From positions 3,087,501-3,151,500 of the forward strand of contig NZ_CP038255.1 of the NCBI RefSeq assembly GCF_004564135.1: a stretch of DNA of 64,000 nt. Direction: 5' to 3'. Within the stretch, counting starts at the first letter, position 1. Every line of letters starts with the position of its first letter. The stretch comes from Terasakiella sp. SH-1. GTDB taxonomy: Bacteria > Pseudomonadota > Alphaproteobacteria > Rhodospirillales > Terasakiellaceae. The translations under genes and the position numbers were made by a program. Shown here one piece after another: positions 18,555 through 26,727 of this stretch. The notes below the pieces were generated by a model. It saw only the letters and a list, made by a program, of their open reading frames with translations, searched no databases and had not been told where the DNA came from.

Positions 18555-19310
18555 GTGAAACGTCAGGCTTTTCTTATGGCATGTGGCATTTTGTTTTCAA
18601 GCATAAACACGGCCCAAAGCGAAACCATTGATCACGCCCATCAGTATCACGCCTGTATGGAGCTGGTGCGCAACGCCCCGGAAGAAGCTTTTGACAGCGC
18701 CCTGACCTGGAAAAGTCTGGGTGGCGGTGAAGCTGCTGAACATTGTATCGGAACCGCCCTGATCAATATGAAACGTTATAAAACCGGAGCTGAACGTTTG
18801 GAAGAGCTGGCCGATTATTCACGCAGGCCCAAAGAATTCAAAGCACAAATTCTGGCCCAAGCTGCACAAGGATGGTTTCTGGCCGATGAACTGGACCGGG
18901 CACGTGCCGTGCTAACCACAGCGATTACTCTGGATCAACATAATGCAAATCTTTATGTAGATCGCGCCCATATTCGCAGCACACAACACCATTATAAAGA
19001 CGCACTGGATGACCTCAACAAGGCGATTACCCTTCACAAAGCACATGTTGATGCCTTTGTTTTTCGAGGCACAATCTATCGACTGACAGAAGAATTTGAA
19101 AAGGCTTTAAACGATATTAACCACGCGCTCACGCTTGATCCATCCCATAGCGAAGCCTACCTTGAACGCGGCATGCTCCATCGTATTGATCACAAAAATG
19201 ATTTAGCACGCAAAGATTGGCTGGCTGCGATTGAGCTGGCCCCCAACAGCGATACAGCTGAAACCGCCCGCCTTAACCTTGAAAAAATGGATCTGGCCGT
19301 TACAGAATAA
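18555..19310 (+). CDS. Periplasmic TPR-repeat protein
   Basis: About 251 residues. I choose GTG at 18555 (VKRQAFLMACGILFSSINTA) because AAGGGG lies just upstream and the product then begins with a signal peptide; GTG at 18552 is equally possible. Three to four TPR units follow in the C-terminal half, for example ALDDLNKAITLHKAHVDAFV and ALNDINHALTLDPSHSEAY. Such repeats mediate protein contacts, likely in the periplasm. It is divergent from the epimerase gene. Function unknown. Confidence 0.75.
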   Translation: MKRQAFLMACGILFSSINTAQSETIDHAHQYHACMELVRNAPEEAFDSALTWKSLGGGEAAEHCIGTALINMKRYKTGAERLEELADYSRRPKEFKAQILAQAAQGWFLADELDRARAVLTTAITLDQHNANLYVDRAHIRSTQHHYKDALDDLNKAITLHKAHVDAFVFRGTIYRLTEEFEKALNDINHALTLDPSHSEAYLERGMLHRIDHKNDLARKDWLAAIELAPNSDTAETARLNLEKMDLAVTE

Positions 19311-19312
19311 TC

Positions 19313-20092
19313 TTAATCATGGGCAATATGTTTATGGATGCCATCCAATACATATTTTTCCTTTAACGCATGAAAAGCAGGGGTTTTCAGGAAATCATCC
19401 AGGTAGCGTTGGTAACGTGCTATTTCACTATCACTGATGTCTTGGCTAAAAGCAAAATAAAGCTGAATTTTGCGCAAACGAAAAACCTCTTCATAATCGC
19501 TTGCATCAATATTGTTTTGCCGCATTAAATAAGAGGCTCCCTCCAAAGGATAGGCCATAAAATCAGCACGACCACTGGTCAGTTTCTGTAAAGCTTTTAA
19601 AGGATAAAGGCCCGGCTGCAATACACCTTCCGGCACGCCCATTTTTTTAAGGGCCTGTTCTGGAGCGGTTTTTTCAACCGTTGCGATTGTCTTTCCTTGA
19701 AAATCCTGCACGGTTTCCGGATGAAAGTGATTGTCTTTTTTGGCAATGACCCCCAGATGAACCGAGGTATAAGGCCCCACCCATTTAAACAGTTTTTCGC
19801 GTTTTTCGTTACGCCCAATGGTAATGCCAACCCGACGCTTCGCCCGTTGTAAATCCACATAAAGCCGATTAAATGTCACCGGAATGATATAATGATTTTT
19901 ACCAATGCCATCAAAATCAGCAAATGCAGCACGAAATAGTTCAGCCGAAAAACCGACCACACCGCCTTGATCATCATGCATGCTAAAGGGCGGAATACGA
20001 TGGCCCATGACACGCAAGTCAGAAGCAAGTGCCTGAGAGGCCCACACCCCTGCAATCAAAAAACAAAATATCGCTTGTGACAGTTTCTTCAT
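19313..20092 (-). CDS. Periplasmic solute-binding protein, SBP_bac_3-like
   Basis: 259 residues starting at ATG 20092 with signal peptide MKKLSQAIFCFLIAGVWASQ. The fold signature is that of family 3 amino-acid-type binding proteins: RVMGHRIPPFSMHDDQGGVV near the N terminus, then GFSAELFRAAF and RADFMAYPLEGASYLM. No permease or ATPase gene is adjacent, so it may be an orphan receptor or serve a distant transporter. It converges on the TPR gene, with two bases between the stops. Confidence 0.78.
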   Translation of the reverse strand: MKKLSQAIFCFLIAGVWASQALASDLRVMGHRIPPFSMHDDQGGVVGFSAELFRAAFADFDGIGKNHYIIPVTFNRLYVDLQRAKRRVGITIGRNEKREKLFKWVGPYTSVHLGVIAKKDNHFHPETVQDFQGKTIATVEKTAPEQALKKMGVPEGVLQPGLYPLKALQKLTSGRADFMAYPLEGASYLMRQNNIDASDYEEVFRLRKIQLYFAFSQDISDSEIARYQRYLDDFLKTPAFHALKEKYVLDGIHKHIAHD

Positions 20093-20151
20093 CAACCCAA
20101 CCAGAAATTTGATTACATACATTAATATACATAATTTCAGATTTGGCACCA

Positions 20152-20186
20152 AAAGAAAAGCCGGGTCCCCCCCAGAACCCGGCTTT
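20152..20186 (-). terminator. Terminator after irr
   Basis: AAAGCCGGGT (20157-20166) pairs with ACCCGGCTTT (20177-20186). Read on the minus strand the hairpin is followed by TTTTCTTTT. It lies about 30 bases after the irr stop. A second imperfect hairpin, TTCGAAAGAG/CTCTCTTCGAA, lies between it and the stop. Confidence 0.88.
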
Positions 20187-20214
20187 ACATTCGAAAGAGA
20201 CAGCTCTCTTCGAA

Positions 20215-20634
20215 TTATGACGCAGCGCGGATACGCACGACGACATCAACGCTTTCAACCTGCGAACCGTCAGGTGGTGTCGGTACACCTGTGACCTGAA
20301 GCTGCCCCTCTGGCACATCAGACAAAACGCCTGTGCTTTCATCAAAGAAATGGTGATGGCATGAGGTGTTGGTGTCAAAATAAGAACGCCCGGCATCGAC
20401 CACGATTTCGCGCAGCAAGCCTGCCTCTGTAAATTGGTGCAAGGTATTATAAACCGTTGCCAAAGAAACACGGATATTGCCCGCCAAAGCCTCAGAATGA
20501 AGCTGTTCAGCCGTAATATGACGATCACATTCATCAAAGAGCAATTTTGCCAAAGCCAGACGCTGACGCGTCGGGCGCAAACCCGCATCACGAAGACGAT
20601 CTAATGCATGACTGAAAGGACGTACTTTTTCCAT
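20215..20634 (-). CDS. irr: Fur-family iron response regulator Irr
   Basis: 139 residues. It has the Fur-type winged helix (GLRPTRQRLALAKLL, then VSLATVYNTLHQF) and the dimer domain with SYFDTNTSCHHHFF, a three-His run typical of alphaproteobacterial Irr rather than Fur; in classical Irr the residue before HHH is Asp, here Cys. Irr represses or activates iron and haem genes under low iron and is degraded or inactivated by haem. ATG 20634 is chosen for the AGGTGG five bases upstream; a GTG three codons earlier overlaps that site. An FNR-type box and a direct repeat lie upstream. Confidence 0.85.
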   Translation of the reverse strand: MEKVRPFSHALDRLRDAGLRPTRQRLALAKLLFDECDRHITAEQLHSEALAGNIRVSLATVYNTLHQFTEAGLLREIVVDAGRSYFDTNTSCHHHFFDESTGVLSDVPEGQLQVTGVPTPPDGSQVESVDVVVRIRAAS

Positions 20635-20674
20635 TGAATCCACCTATGTTTCTCTTGTTTGCTGCTGAACATTC

Positions 20675-20692
20675 TGTACGTAAATGTACGTA
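20675..20692. promoter_or_regulatory. Direct repeat TGTACGTA with 10-base period in the irr promoter region
   Basis: TGTACGTA at 20675-20682 and 20685-20692, two bases apart, so both copies face the same side of the helix. Each contains the palindrome TACGTA. The repeat lies 41-58 bases before the irr ATG, in the place expected for an operator. The bound factor is unknown. Confidence 0.45.
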
Positions 20693-20752
20693 TTTTTTAA
20701 TTAGAATGCTTAAACTTTGCAGCGAATATGTCAGAAACCATTAGCGGTTCAC

Positions 20753-20766
20753 TTGACGCAGGTCAA
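20753..20766. promoter_or_regulatory. FNR/FixK-type binding site upstream of irr
   Basis: TTGACGCAGGTCAA is a perfect inverted repeat TTGAC-N4-GTCAA, the consensus of Crp-Fnr family regulators such as FnrL and FixK. It lies about 120 bases before the irr ATG, past the end of the flavoprotein gene, so irr is the natural target. Confidence 0.6.
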
Positions 20767-20783
20767 ATTATATAGATTTTTCT

Positions 20784-22190
20784 TTAGTCGCCTTTAAGAA
20801 TTTGCTCAACCAATTGAGCAACTGTTGGGAAATTACCGTTACGGCCATCCTGGAACAGGGGATCATCAGCAAATTTAAAGGCATTATGCCCCGCAAACGC
20901 CAGATTGTTATCAACAGACCCGCCATGAGCAATATCTTGCAGGGTTTTCTGAATACAGAAAGAACGCGGATCCGCCAAACGGCCCGTTGTATTCTTTTCG
21001 TTATCCGCCCAGTTGGAGAAACCACAAGCCGACAAACAACCCATACAGCCCGCCTGATCCGCCAGAATTTCCTGCGAACGTTCCGGCGTGACAAAAATCA
21101 TGGTTTCATCCGGTGTGCGCATGCCTTCTGTAAAGCCTGCTGCAATCCAGCCTTCCACATCGCCTTGCTTATCAGCCGGGACAAAAATGGAACGACCACG
21201 TGCGCCGACCTTGACTTCCCCCGTCAACTCTTCTGTTGCCTGACGCGAAAACGCCACCTGACGTGCAGCACGTTCACCAAGTTCTTTCAGGAAGTCGTTA
21301 TTCAGCTGTGAAGAATAGAAACCTGTCGGGCTGTATTTATTGAGCGATACATCACCTTCTTTCAGGTTCAATAAGCGTTGCTTCCATTCATCCGGCACCG
21401 GGCTTTCTTTAGTCAAGAGCGGGCGCGAACCAAACTGGAAGGCCACCGGCCCGATCTCCGGATTATCAATCCATTGATCCCAATCACGCAGATACCAAAC
21501 ACCACCGGCCATCACAACCGGTACATCATTCAAGCCAACTGAATTCATGAACTTGCGGATTTCAGCCACACGTGGATAGGGGTCTTGCGGTTCATCATGA
21601 CGTTCTGCATTAGACAGGCCATTGTGACCACCAGCTTTCCACGGGTCTTCATAAACCACACCGCCAAGCAAGCCGGCATGTTTGGAATAAGACCGTTTCC
21701 ACAACGCACGAAAAGCCCGCATGCTTGAGACGATCGGGTAATAATACACATTATACTGGGCCGCAATTTCAGCCATTTTATAAGGCATACCCGCACCACA
21801 AGTTACCCCGTGGATCAGACCCTTGGCCCCTTCCAGAACACCATGGATGATGCGTTCTGTGCCGCCAGCTTCCCACAAGGTATTCATATGCAAACGGCCT
21901 TCACCATTAGACGCTTCATGAGCAATGCGCGCTTGGGCAATGCCGCCTTCAATGGCATAGGCAATCAGTTCTTCAAAACGTTCTTTACGGGTTTTGCTGT
22001 GATAAACCTGCGGGATCGCATTGCCGTCCGCATCATAAGAGTCAGGATTCACACCGGAGAATGTGCCCACACAACCTGCTGCGGCAAAGGCACCAGCGCT
22101 TCGTCCGTTAGAAACAGCAACGCCTTTCCCCCCTTCGATAATCGGGTGAACTTCGCGTCCGGAAATAAGTACAGGTTTAATCGCCTTCAC
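20784..22190 (-). CDS. Nitronate monooxygenase-like FMN oxidoreductase
   Basis: 468 residues of the 2-nitropropane dioxygenase/nitronate monooxygenase TIM-barrel group. Visible parts are GGKGVAVSNGRSAGAFAAAG near the start, GLIHGVTCGAGMP, VPVVMAGGVWYLRDW (phosphate-binding strand) and VAFQFGSRPLLT. It is about 100 residues longer than classical enzymes, with a C-terminal Cys-rich stretch AGCMGCLSACGF (near 390-400) that could bind metal or Fe-S. The start is GTG at 22190 with GGAGAAGG upstream. The substrate is not predictable. Confidence 0.75.
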   Translation of the reverse strand: MKAIKPVLISGREVHPIIEGGKGVAVSNGRSAGAFAAAGCVGTFSGVNPDSYDADGNAIPQVYHSKTRKERFEELIAYAIEGGIAQARIAHEASNGEGRLHMNTLWEAGGTERIIHGVLEGAKGLIHGVTCGAGMPYKMAEIAAQYNVYYYPIVSSMRAFRALWKRSYSKHAGLLGGVVYEDPWKAGGHNGLSNAERHDEPQDPYPRVAEIRKFMNSVGLNDVPVVMAGGVWYLRDWDQWIDNPEIGPVAFQFGSRPLLTKESPVPDEWKQRLLNLKEGDVSLNKYSPTGFYSSQLNNDFLKELGERAARQVAFSRQATEELTGEVKVGARGRSIFVPADKQGDVEGWIAAGFTEGMRTPDETMIFVTPERSQEILADQAGCMGCLSACGFSNWADNEKNTTGRLADPRSFCIQKTLQDIAHGGSVDNNLAFAGHNAFKFADDPLFQDGRNGNFPTVAQLVEQILKGD

Positions 22191-22426
22191 AGCCTTCTCC
22201 AGCTAAAATATGATGCCGCCGCAAGCTGCGGCTATCCCCTAAATTTCATATGATTTATCAGTGTCACAAAACACTCATATTTCTTTGCGCCGGACACTAT
22301 AGGAAATTCCCCGATTTTACCAGCCTCAAATCACCATTTCATACGATTTAAATGCCCATTTAACAGGAAACATTGCAACTCAAAGCACTTTTATCCTTTT
22401 TTGGAAGCGCTACATTCCATATAAAC

Positions 22427-22445
22427 TTCAACTTGAAAGTTTCAA
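22427..22445. promoter_or_regulatory. Overlapping palindromes before the thioesterase gene
   Basis: TTGAAAGTTTCAA (22433-22445) is a perfect 13-base palindrome that overlaps TTCAACTTGAA. It ends 24 bases before the ATG at 22470, so it may be an operator or promoter-proximal site. The rest of 22191-22469 holds the two divergent promoters and a small hairpin GCCGC/GCGGC near 22213; no gene is seen. Confidence 0.35.
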
Positions 22446-22469
22446 ATGATATTGTAGAAAGCGCAAACA

Positions 22470-22898
22470 ATGAGTGATCTAGAACTGACAAACCCGGAAG
22501 TCTATACCTACTGGACGGATGAAAAAATCCGCTTTGCCGATCTTGATCGCCTCGGCCATGTCAACAATGCCGCTTTTGCCACCTATTCAGAAAGTGGTCG
22601 GGTTGATTTCCTTGAAACCCTTTATCCCGGATGCACTGCAGGAACGGGCATCGGCTGGGTAATTGCCAAACTGACCATCAATTATCTGGCAGCAGCCTAT
22701 TACCCCGGCGAGGTGCGCATTGGCAATGTGGTGCGCCGCCTTGGGAATTCTTCCGTCGTGATTGAACAAGGCTTATTCTGTAACGACAAATGTTTCAGCA
22801 CCATCGAAAATGTTCTGGTTTGGGCTGATACTGAAAATGAAAAATCACGGCCCCTCCCCAATGATTTACGCGAAAAGCTTCAAGCTTACGTGAAATAA
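22470..22898 (+). CDS. Acyl-CoA thioesterase, hot-dog fold
   Basis: 142 residues of the 4-hydroxybenzoyl-CoA thioesterase-like group. The signature RFADLDRLGHVNNAAFATYSE contains the catalytic Asp and the HVNN turn, followed by the long central helix. The enzyme likely cleaves acyl-CoA esters in the cytoplasm; the chain length is unknown. It converges on the AsmA gene, whose stop lies ten bases away. Confidence 0.85.
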   Translation: MSDLELTNPEVYTYWTDEKIRFADLDRLGHVNNAAFATYSESGRVDFLETLYPGCTAGTGIGWVIAKLTINYLAAAYYPGEVRIGNVVRRLGNSSVVIEQGLFCNDKCFSTIENVLVWADTENEKSRPLPNDLREKLQAYVK

Positions 22899-22908
22899 AG
22901 ACCGCTTA

Positions 22909-25900
22909 TCATCTGCGCAATAAATCCCCCAAGCCCTGCAATAACTGCTGTTCCATTGAAGGTGGCTGATTTTGTTGTTGTGAAGAAGACGGGGGTGGAG
23001 GGGGCGGTGCCATCGTTCCCCCAGATGCCGGTGGCTGAATGGGGGGTGTCTCTTGTTGTGGAGCAGATGTTTTGACCCCGCCTTTACCTAACAGCCCGCG
23101 AATAAGAGTCCCATACCCTTTTTGCTCAAGATTATCTGGTAAAGGAATAATCAAGCCCCCCCCACTGGAAACACCCCCTGTATCCAGCTTGACGTTAGGG
23201 ACATCCAATTGTCCCTTAATGGAAAAAGGATAATCCTGTTTCATCTTCGCCTGTTGAGCGATTAATCCGACCAAGGCATTTTGCTGCATCTTCAACTGGC
23301 CTGATACATCCACGAACCAACGTGGCAAATCAACCGACCCTGTAGCCGACCCGTTTGCGATCTTGGATGACAAAACTGCCTGCCTTAACCGGGCCACACC
23401 TTGGGTAATATCGACTTTGGCATTCACATCTGCGAGCCCCTTGGCCGGATTTGTCCCGGACAAGACAGCCAAAAGATTCAGAATATCCAGTGGCGAGCCC
23501 TGTTTCCCTTTGCCCCCGACCGAGACTTTTTGCAAAGCCAAATCCGCTTGTCCTTTCAGGTTGGACACCAGATCAAACTCGCTTATTCCCACGGTTGATA
23601 AATGCGCTGTTCCAGAAACACCACCATCAGCCTGTGTCTTGGAACCTGTTTGCGTTAAGAACTGTTTGAGCTTTATCCCACGGGCCTTGAGCTGTGTTTC
23701 AATCTGTGCCTGTTGCTGTCCCACAATTTTGGAAGTGGCTGAAATCTCCCCACCAAAAACATCACCACGAGCCTGTTCAATCACCAGCACACCCTCTTTT
23801 TGCTGCGCTTTAATTTCCAGATTTTCCGCCTTCATTTTTTTGCGCAACAAGGCTGCAATTTTCAGATGAATATCCGCATCGACAGAGGACAGCATTGACA
23901 GGTCAATCGGCTCTTGCGACCAACGCGACGAAAGATTTGTGCTGCGCGGCACTGTAGAGGTAGAAGAGGGGCGATTATTATGTGCCACAGACCTGTTTTG
24001 AGGAACCGATGTTTGTTTTGCCATAAAGGGATCAAGGCGCAACTGCCCCATCTTTAAAGCCATATTAACATAAGGCTTTGTCCCTTGCTTATAAAGCATA
24101 TCCCCACTTACACTGGTAGGCCCCACTTGCCCGGTGATATTTTTCAAAGAGACCTGTGAAAGATCAAAAATCACATCGCTATTCAGATCAATCCCGCCTA
24201 CACGAGCAGAAGGCTGATAAGAAAGCCCCAATCCCCTTGTCAATTTTGACAAATCAGCAATTTGCAGGTTCACGCTTGCCTCGCCCTTAGGGACAGGCAA
24301 GGCATCTACCTGTCCAGCAACAATGACACTTGTCCCCAGCCCATTCAGATGTAAATCAACATCCGGTGCCAACAGGTTGCCATTCAATGTTGCCTTTGCA
24401 GAAAGCGGGCCTATCTTTTTCCAGTTCAGAACCTGCCCAGCCCCAAACATACGCGCAGCCCCGACAAAGCTTTTCCCCGAAGCACTGACACTGAGGTTGT
24501 CAGCATTCAAGCCATTTTCGTCCGGCTTTAATGCCCCTGATGCTGCAATCGACACCCCGGCTAAAGAGCCGACAGATGCCTTTTGAATTTCCACCCCGCC
24601 ATTATAGATTGTCGCATTCAACACGACATTTTTTACATTCTGTTTTTGATAGGTAATCTGACCTGCGGTCAAATTTAAATTCGCATCAAATTCTTTCAGA
24701 AGCTTCAGGGCTTTAAACGGAGAAGCCGAAACAGGTGCCTGTTTGACAGAAGTCGGCTCAGCGGTTGTCGACGAACTGGTAACAGAAGAAGGCACCGGTT
24801 GAACCGATACGGGCGAAGCCAAATAGGCATCCGCATTTAAACGATCCAATGCAAGGCTTGCCCCAAAAGACGGGCGGCTGCGCAAGGCAATAGTTGAAGC
24901 CCCCTTGACTGTGGACCCATCCATCCGGGCCAGTACATCATAGAGACGAATATTCTCGCTATTGGCCGCAATTTGGGACGTCAGGGCCAGTTGTTGCAAA
25001 CGACCTGCCTGCACAGAAGCAACATCTACATCCAGCCATTTCAACATACCGCGCAAATGGGTGATATTGACATCCAGCGAACCATCAAATTGCAGCTCTC
25101 CCTCACGCGCACCGGCCACACCGACCAGATTGACCTCACCAGCACCGGGCAATAGTGCCGAAAATCGTTCCAATGCAACCGCCCCCTCATTCAACGAGGC
25201 AGCAACCTGTAACTGACGCACCGCATCATCTTTCAGTATCAAGGCTTCCACATTCAAGGCAAGCCGAGCCTCAAGGTCTGTCGGCAATGAAAAGGAGGAA
25301 GCTTCTTTTTTTAGCGCTGGCATTTCACGTTTGGGGCTATCCAAGACAGCAGAAACACGTGAACCTGAACGTCCCTCTGATAAATTGGAAGGGGTAATCA
25401 CCCTCTTAAGCGGGGCGGGCGCAATGACTTGATAAGGTTTGGCCTCAATCCAGGCATCTGCGTCAATTTTGCTGAAAGACGCTTGAGCCTCAAGGGTCTT
25501 TTGCCCCTCCTCCTTATAAGTGAGCTGCAACATCCCCCGGTCTTGCCCAAGGGAAAGCGTCAAACCATCTTCACCAAACGACAGGCTTTTAGAGGTTGCA
25601 CTGATTTCGCCATCAAGACTAAAGGCACGATTTAAACCACCGGGCTGTTCTGTGCGACCATCAAAGGCGCTTAACATCCCCGCCAGACTTTCCCCTGTCA
25701 TGGTGATTTTGCCCTTCACCTTCGGCCCCTCAGAAAGATTGACAAATGTTCCGGTAAAACGAGACGACACATTGCCATGTGCAAGCGTGATCTGGCTGGC
25801 AAAAGAAGCCGTGCGCCCATAAACAACCTGCCCAACAGACCCTTCAAGCCCCACAGGGATACCCCGGATTTTCATGGTGGCTGCGGCCTCAAACGGCCCG

Positions 25901-26505
25901 TTCAATGCACCAATGGCAAAACGGCTGTTAATATCAGTAATCTCTTCACGCACGGCTTGTGCCGGGTTGCTGAAAAACAAGGTGCCGTCTTCAATAATGA
26001 AGTCATCAATCTGAAGAGGGAGCGAATAATCTTCAACCTTTTCAGCATCCTGAAAAGAAGGTTCATCACTTCTGGTTGGCGTGCTGATCTTATCGCCGAC
26101 ATCAGCGGGCTCAAAGACCCAGTTCCCGCGCCCATCGGCCAAAATTTCCAGATTGATAACCGGCTTGATCATCCGGATGGATTGCACATGAATTGTACCG
26201 CCAAGCAGCGGCATCAACGCCACACGCACATCGACCTGACGGGCTGAAAACATATCCGGGCTTTGTGCCCCTTTTGCATTGGCAAAATGGACATCACTGA
26301 CTTTTAGAACCGGGGAAGGCAGCAAGGAAAGTGAAATATCCCCACCAATCAGCAAATCACGCTGGGTTGCTTTTTTAACTTCCTGCGCGATTTGCGCCCG
26401 ATAACCGGACCAGTCAATAAATCCGGGAACAACTAAAACAGCGACGGCGAATAAAGCAATAACACTGCCAAGACCAATCAGAATCTTTTTCACTTTTTTA
26501 TGCAT
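22909..26505 (-). CDS. AsmA-family protein
   Basis: 1198 residues. One N-terminal TM helix (IGLGSVIALFAVAVLVVPGF) is followed by the AsmA signature around IDWSGYRAQIAQEVKKATQR and a very long beta-rich body with repeated domains. The C-terminal AsmA_2-like region is around 950-1100, and the tail is Pro/Gln-rich with a run of nine prolines among PPPPPPSSS. AsmA-like proteins are thought to bridge inner and outer membrane for phospholipid transport. Length and architecture are like other alphaproteobacterial members. Confidence 0.88.
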   Translation of the reverse strand: MHKKVKKILIGLGSVIALFAVAVLVVPGFIDWSGYRAQIAQEVKKATQRDLLIGGDISLSLLPSPVLKVSDVHFANAKGAQSPDMFSARQVDVRVALMPLLGGTIHVQSIRMIKPVINLEILADGRGNWVFEPADVGDKISTPTRSDEPSFQDAEKVEDYSLPLQIDDFIIEDGTLFFSNPAQAVREEITDINSRFAIGALNGPFEAAATMKIRGIPVGLEGSVGQVVYGRTASFASQITLAHGNVSSRFTGTFVNLSEGPKVKGKITMTGESLAGMLSAFDGRTEQPGGLNRAFSLDGEISATSKSLSFGEDGLTLSLGQDRGMLQLTYKEEGQKTLEAQASFSKIDADAWIEAKPYQVIAPAPLKRVITPSNLSEGRSGSRVSAVLDSPKREMPALKKEASSFSLPTDLEARLALNVEALILKDDAVRQLQVAASLNEGAVALERFSALLPGAGEVNLVGVAGAREGELQFDGSLDVNITHLRGMLKWLDVDVASVQAGRLQQLALTSQIAANSENIRLYDVLARMDGSTVKGASTIALRSRPSFGASLALDRLNADAYLASPVSVQPVPSSVTSSSTTAEPTSVKQAPVSASPFKALKLLKEFDANLNLTAGQITYQKQNVKNVVLNATIYNGGVEIQKASVGSLAGVSIAASGALKPDENGLNADNLSVSASGKSFVGAARMFGAGQVLNWKKIGPLSAKATLNGNLLAPDVDLHLNGLGTSVIVAGQVDALPVPKGEASVNLQIADLSKLTRGLGLSYQPSARVGGIDLNSDVIFDLSQVSLKNITGQVGPTSVSGDMLYKQGTKPYVNMALKMGQLRLDPFMAKQTSVPQNRSVAHNNRPSSTSTVPRSTNLSSRWSQEPIDLSMLSSVDADIHLKIAALLRKKMKAENLEIKAQQKEGVLVIEQARGDVFGGEISATSKIVGQQQAQIETQLKARGIKLKQFLTQTGSKTQADGGVSGTAHLSTVGISEFDLVSNLKGQADLALQKVSVGGKGKQGSPLDILNLLAVLSGTNPAKGLADVNAKVDITQGVARLRQAVLSSKIANGSATGSVDLPRWFVDVSGQLKMQQNALVGLIAQQAKMKQDYPFSIKGQLDVPNVKLDTGGVSSGGGLIIPLPDNLEQKGYGTLIRGLLGKGGVKTSAPQQETPPIQPPASGGTMAPPPPPPSSSQQQNQPPSMEQQLLQGLGDLLRR

Positions 26506-26727
26506 CCTAGCGTGAATATACCAGCGTCAAAACAGCACCCGATTGTGACGCCACTCAGAAAGAGAGTTAGATGATTAAAATCAATTATATACATCAATAT
26601 TGCGAGAATATATGAATTAATAACTTTTTTCGGAATAAATTACCCGATAATGATCCAGTAAGGGTTGATAAAACCTTGTTTCAAGATCATAATTCTAGAA
26701 AACGAGATACTCTTTACAGGGATTGGG

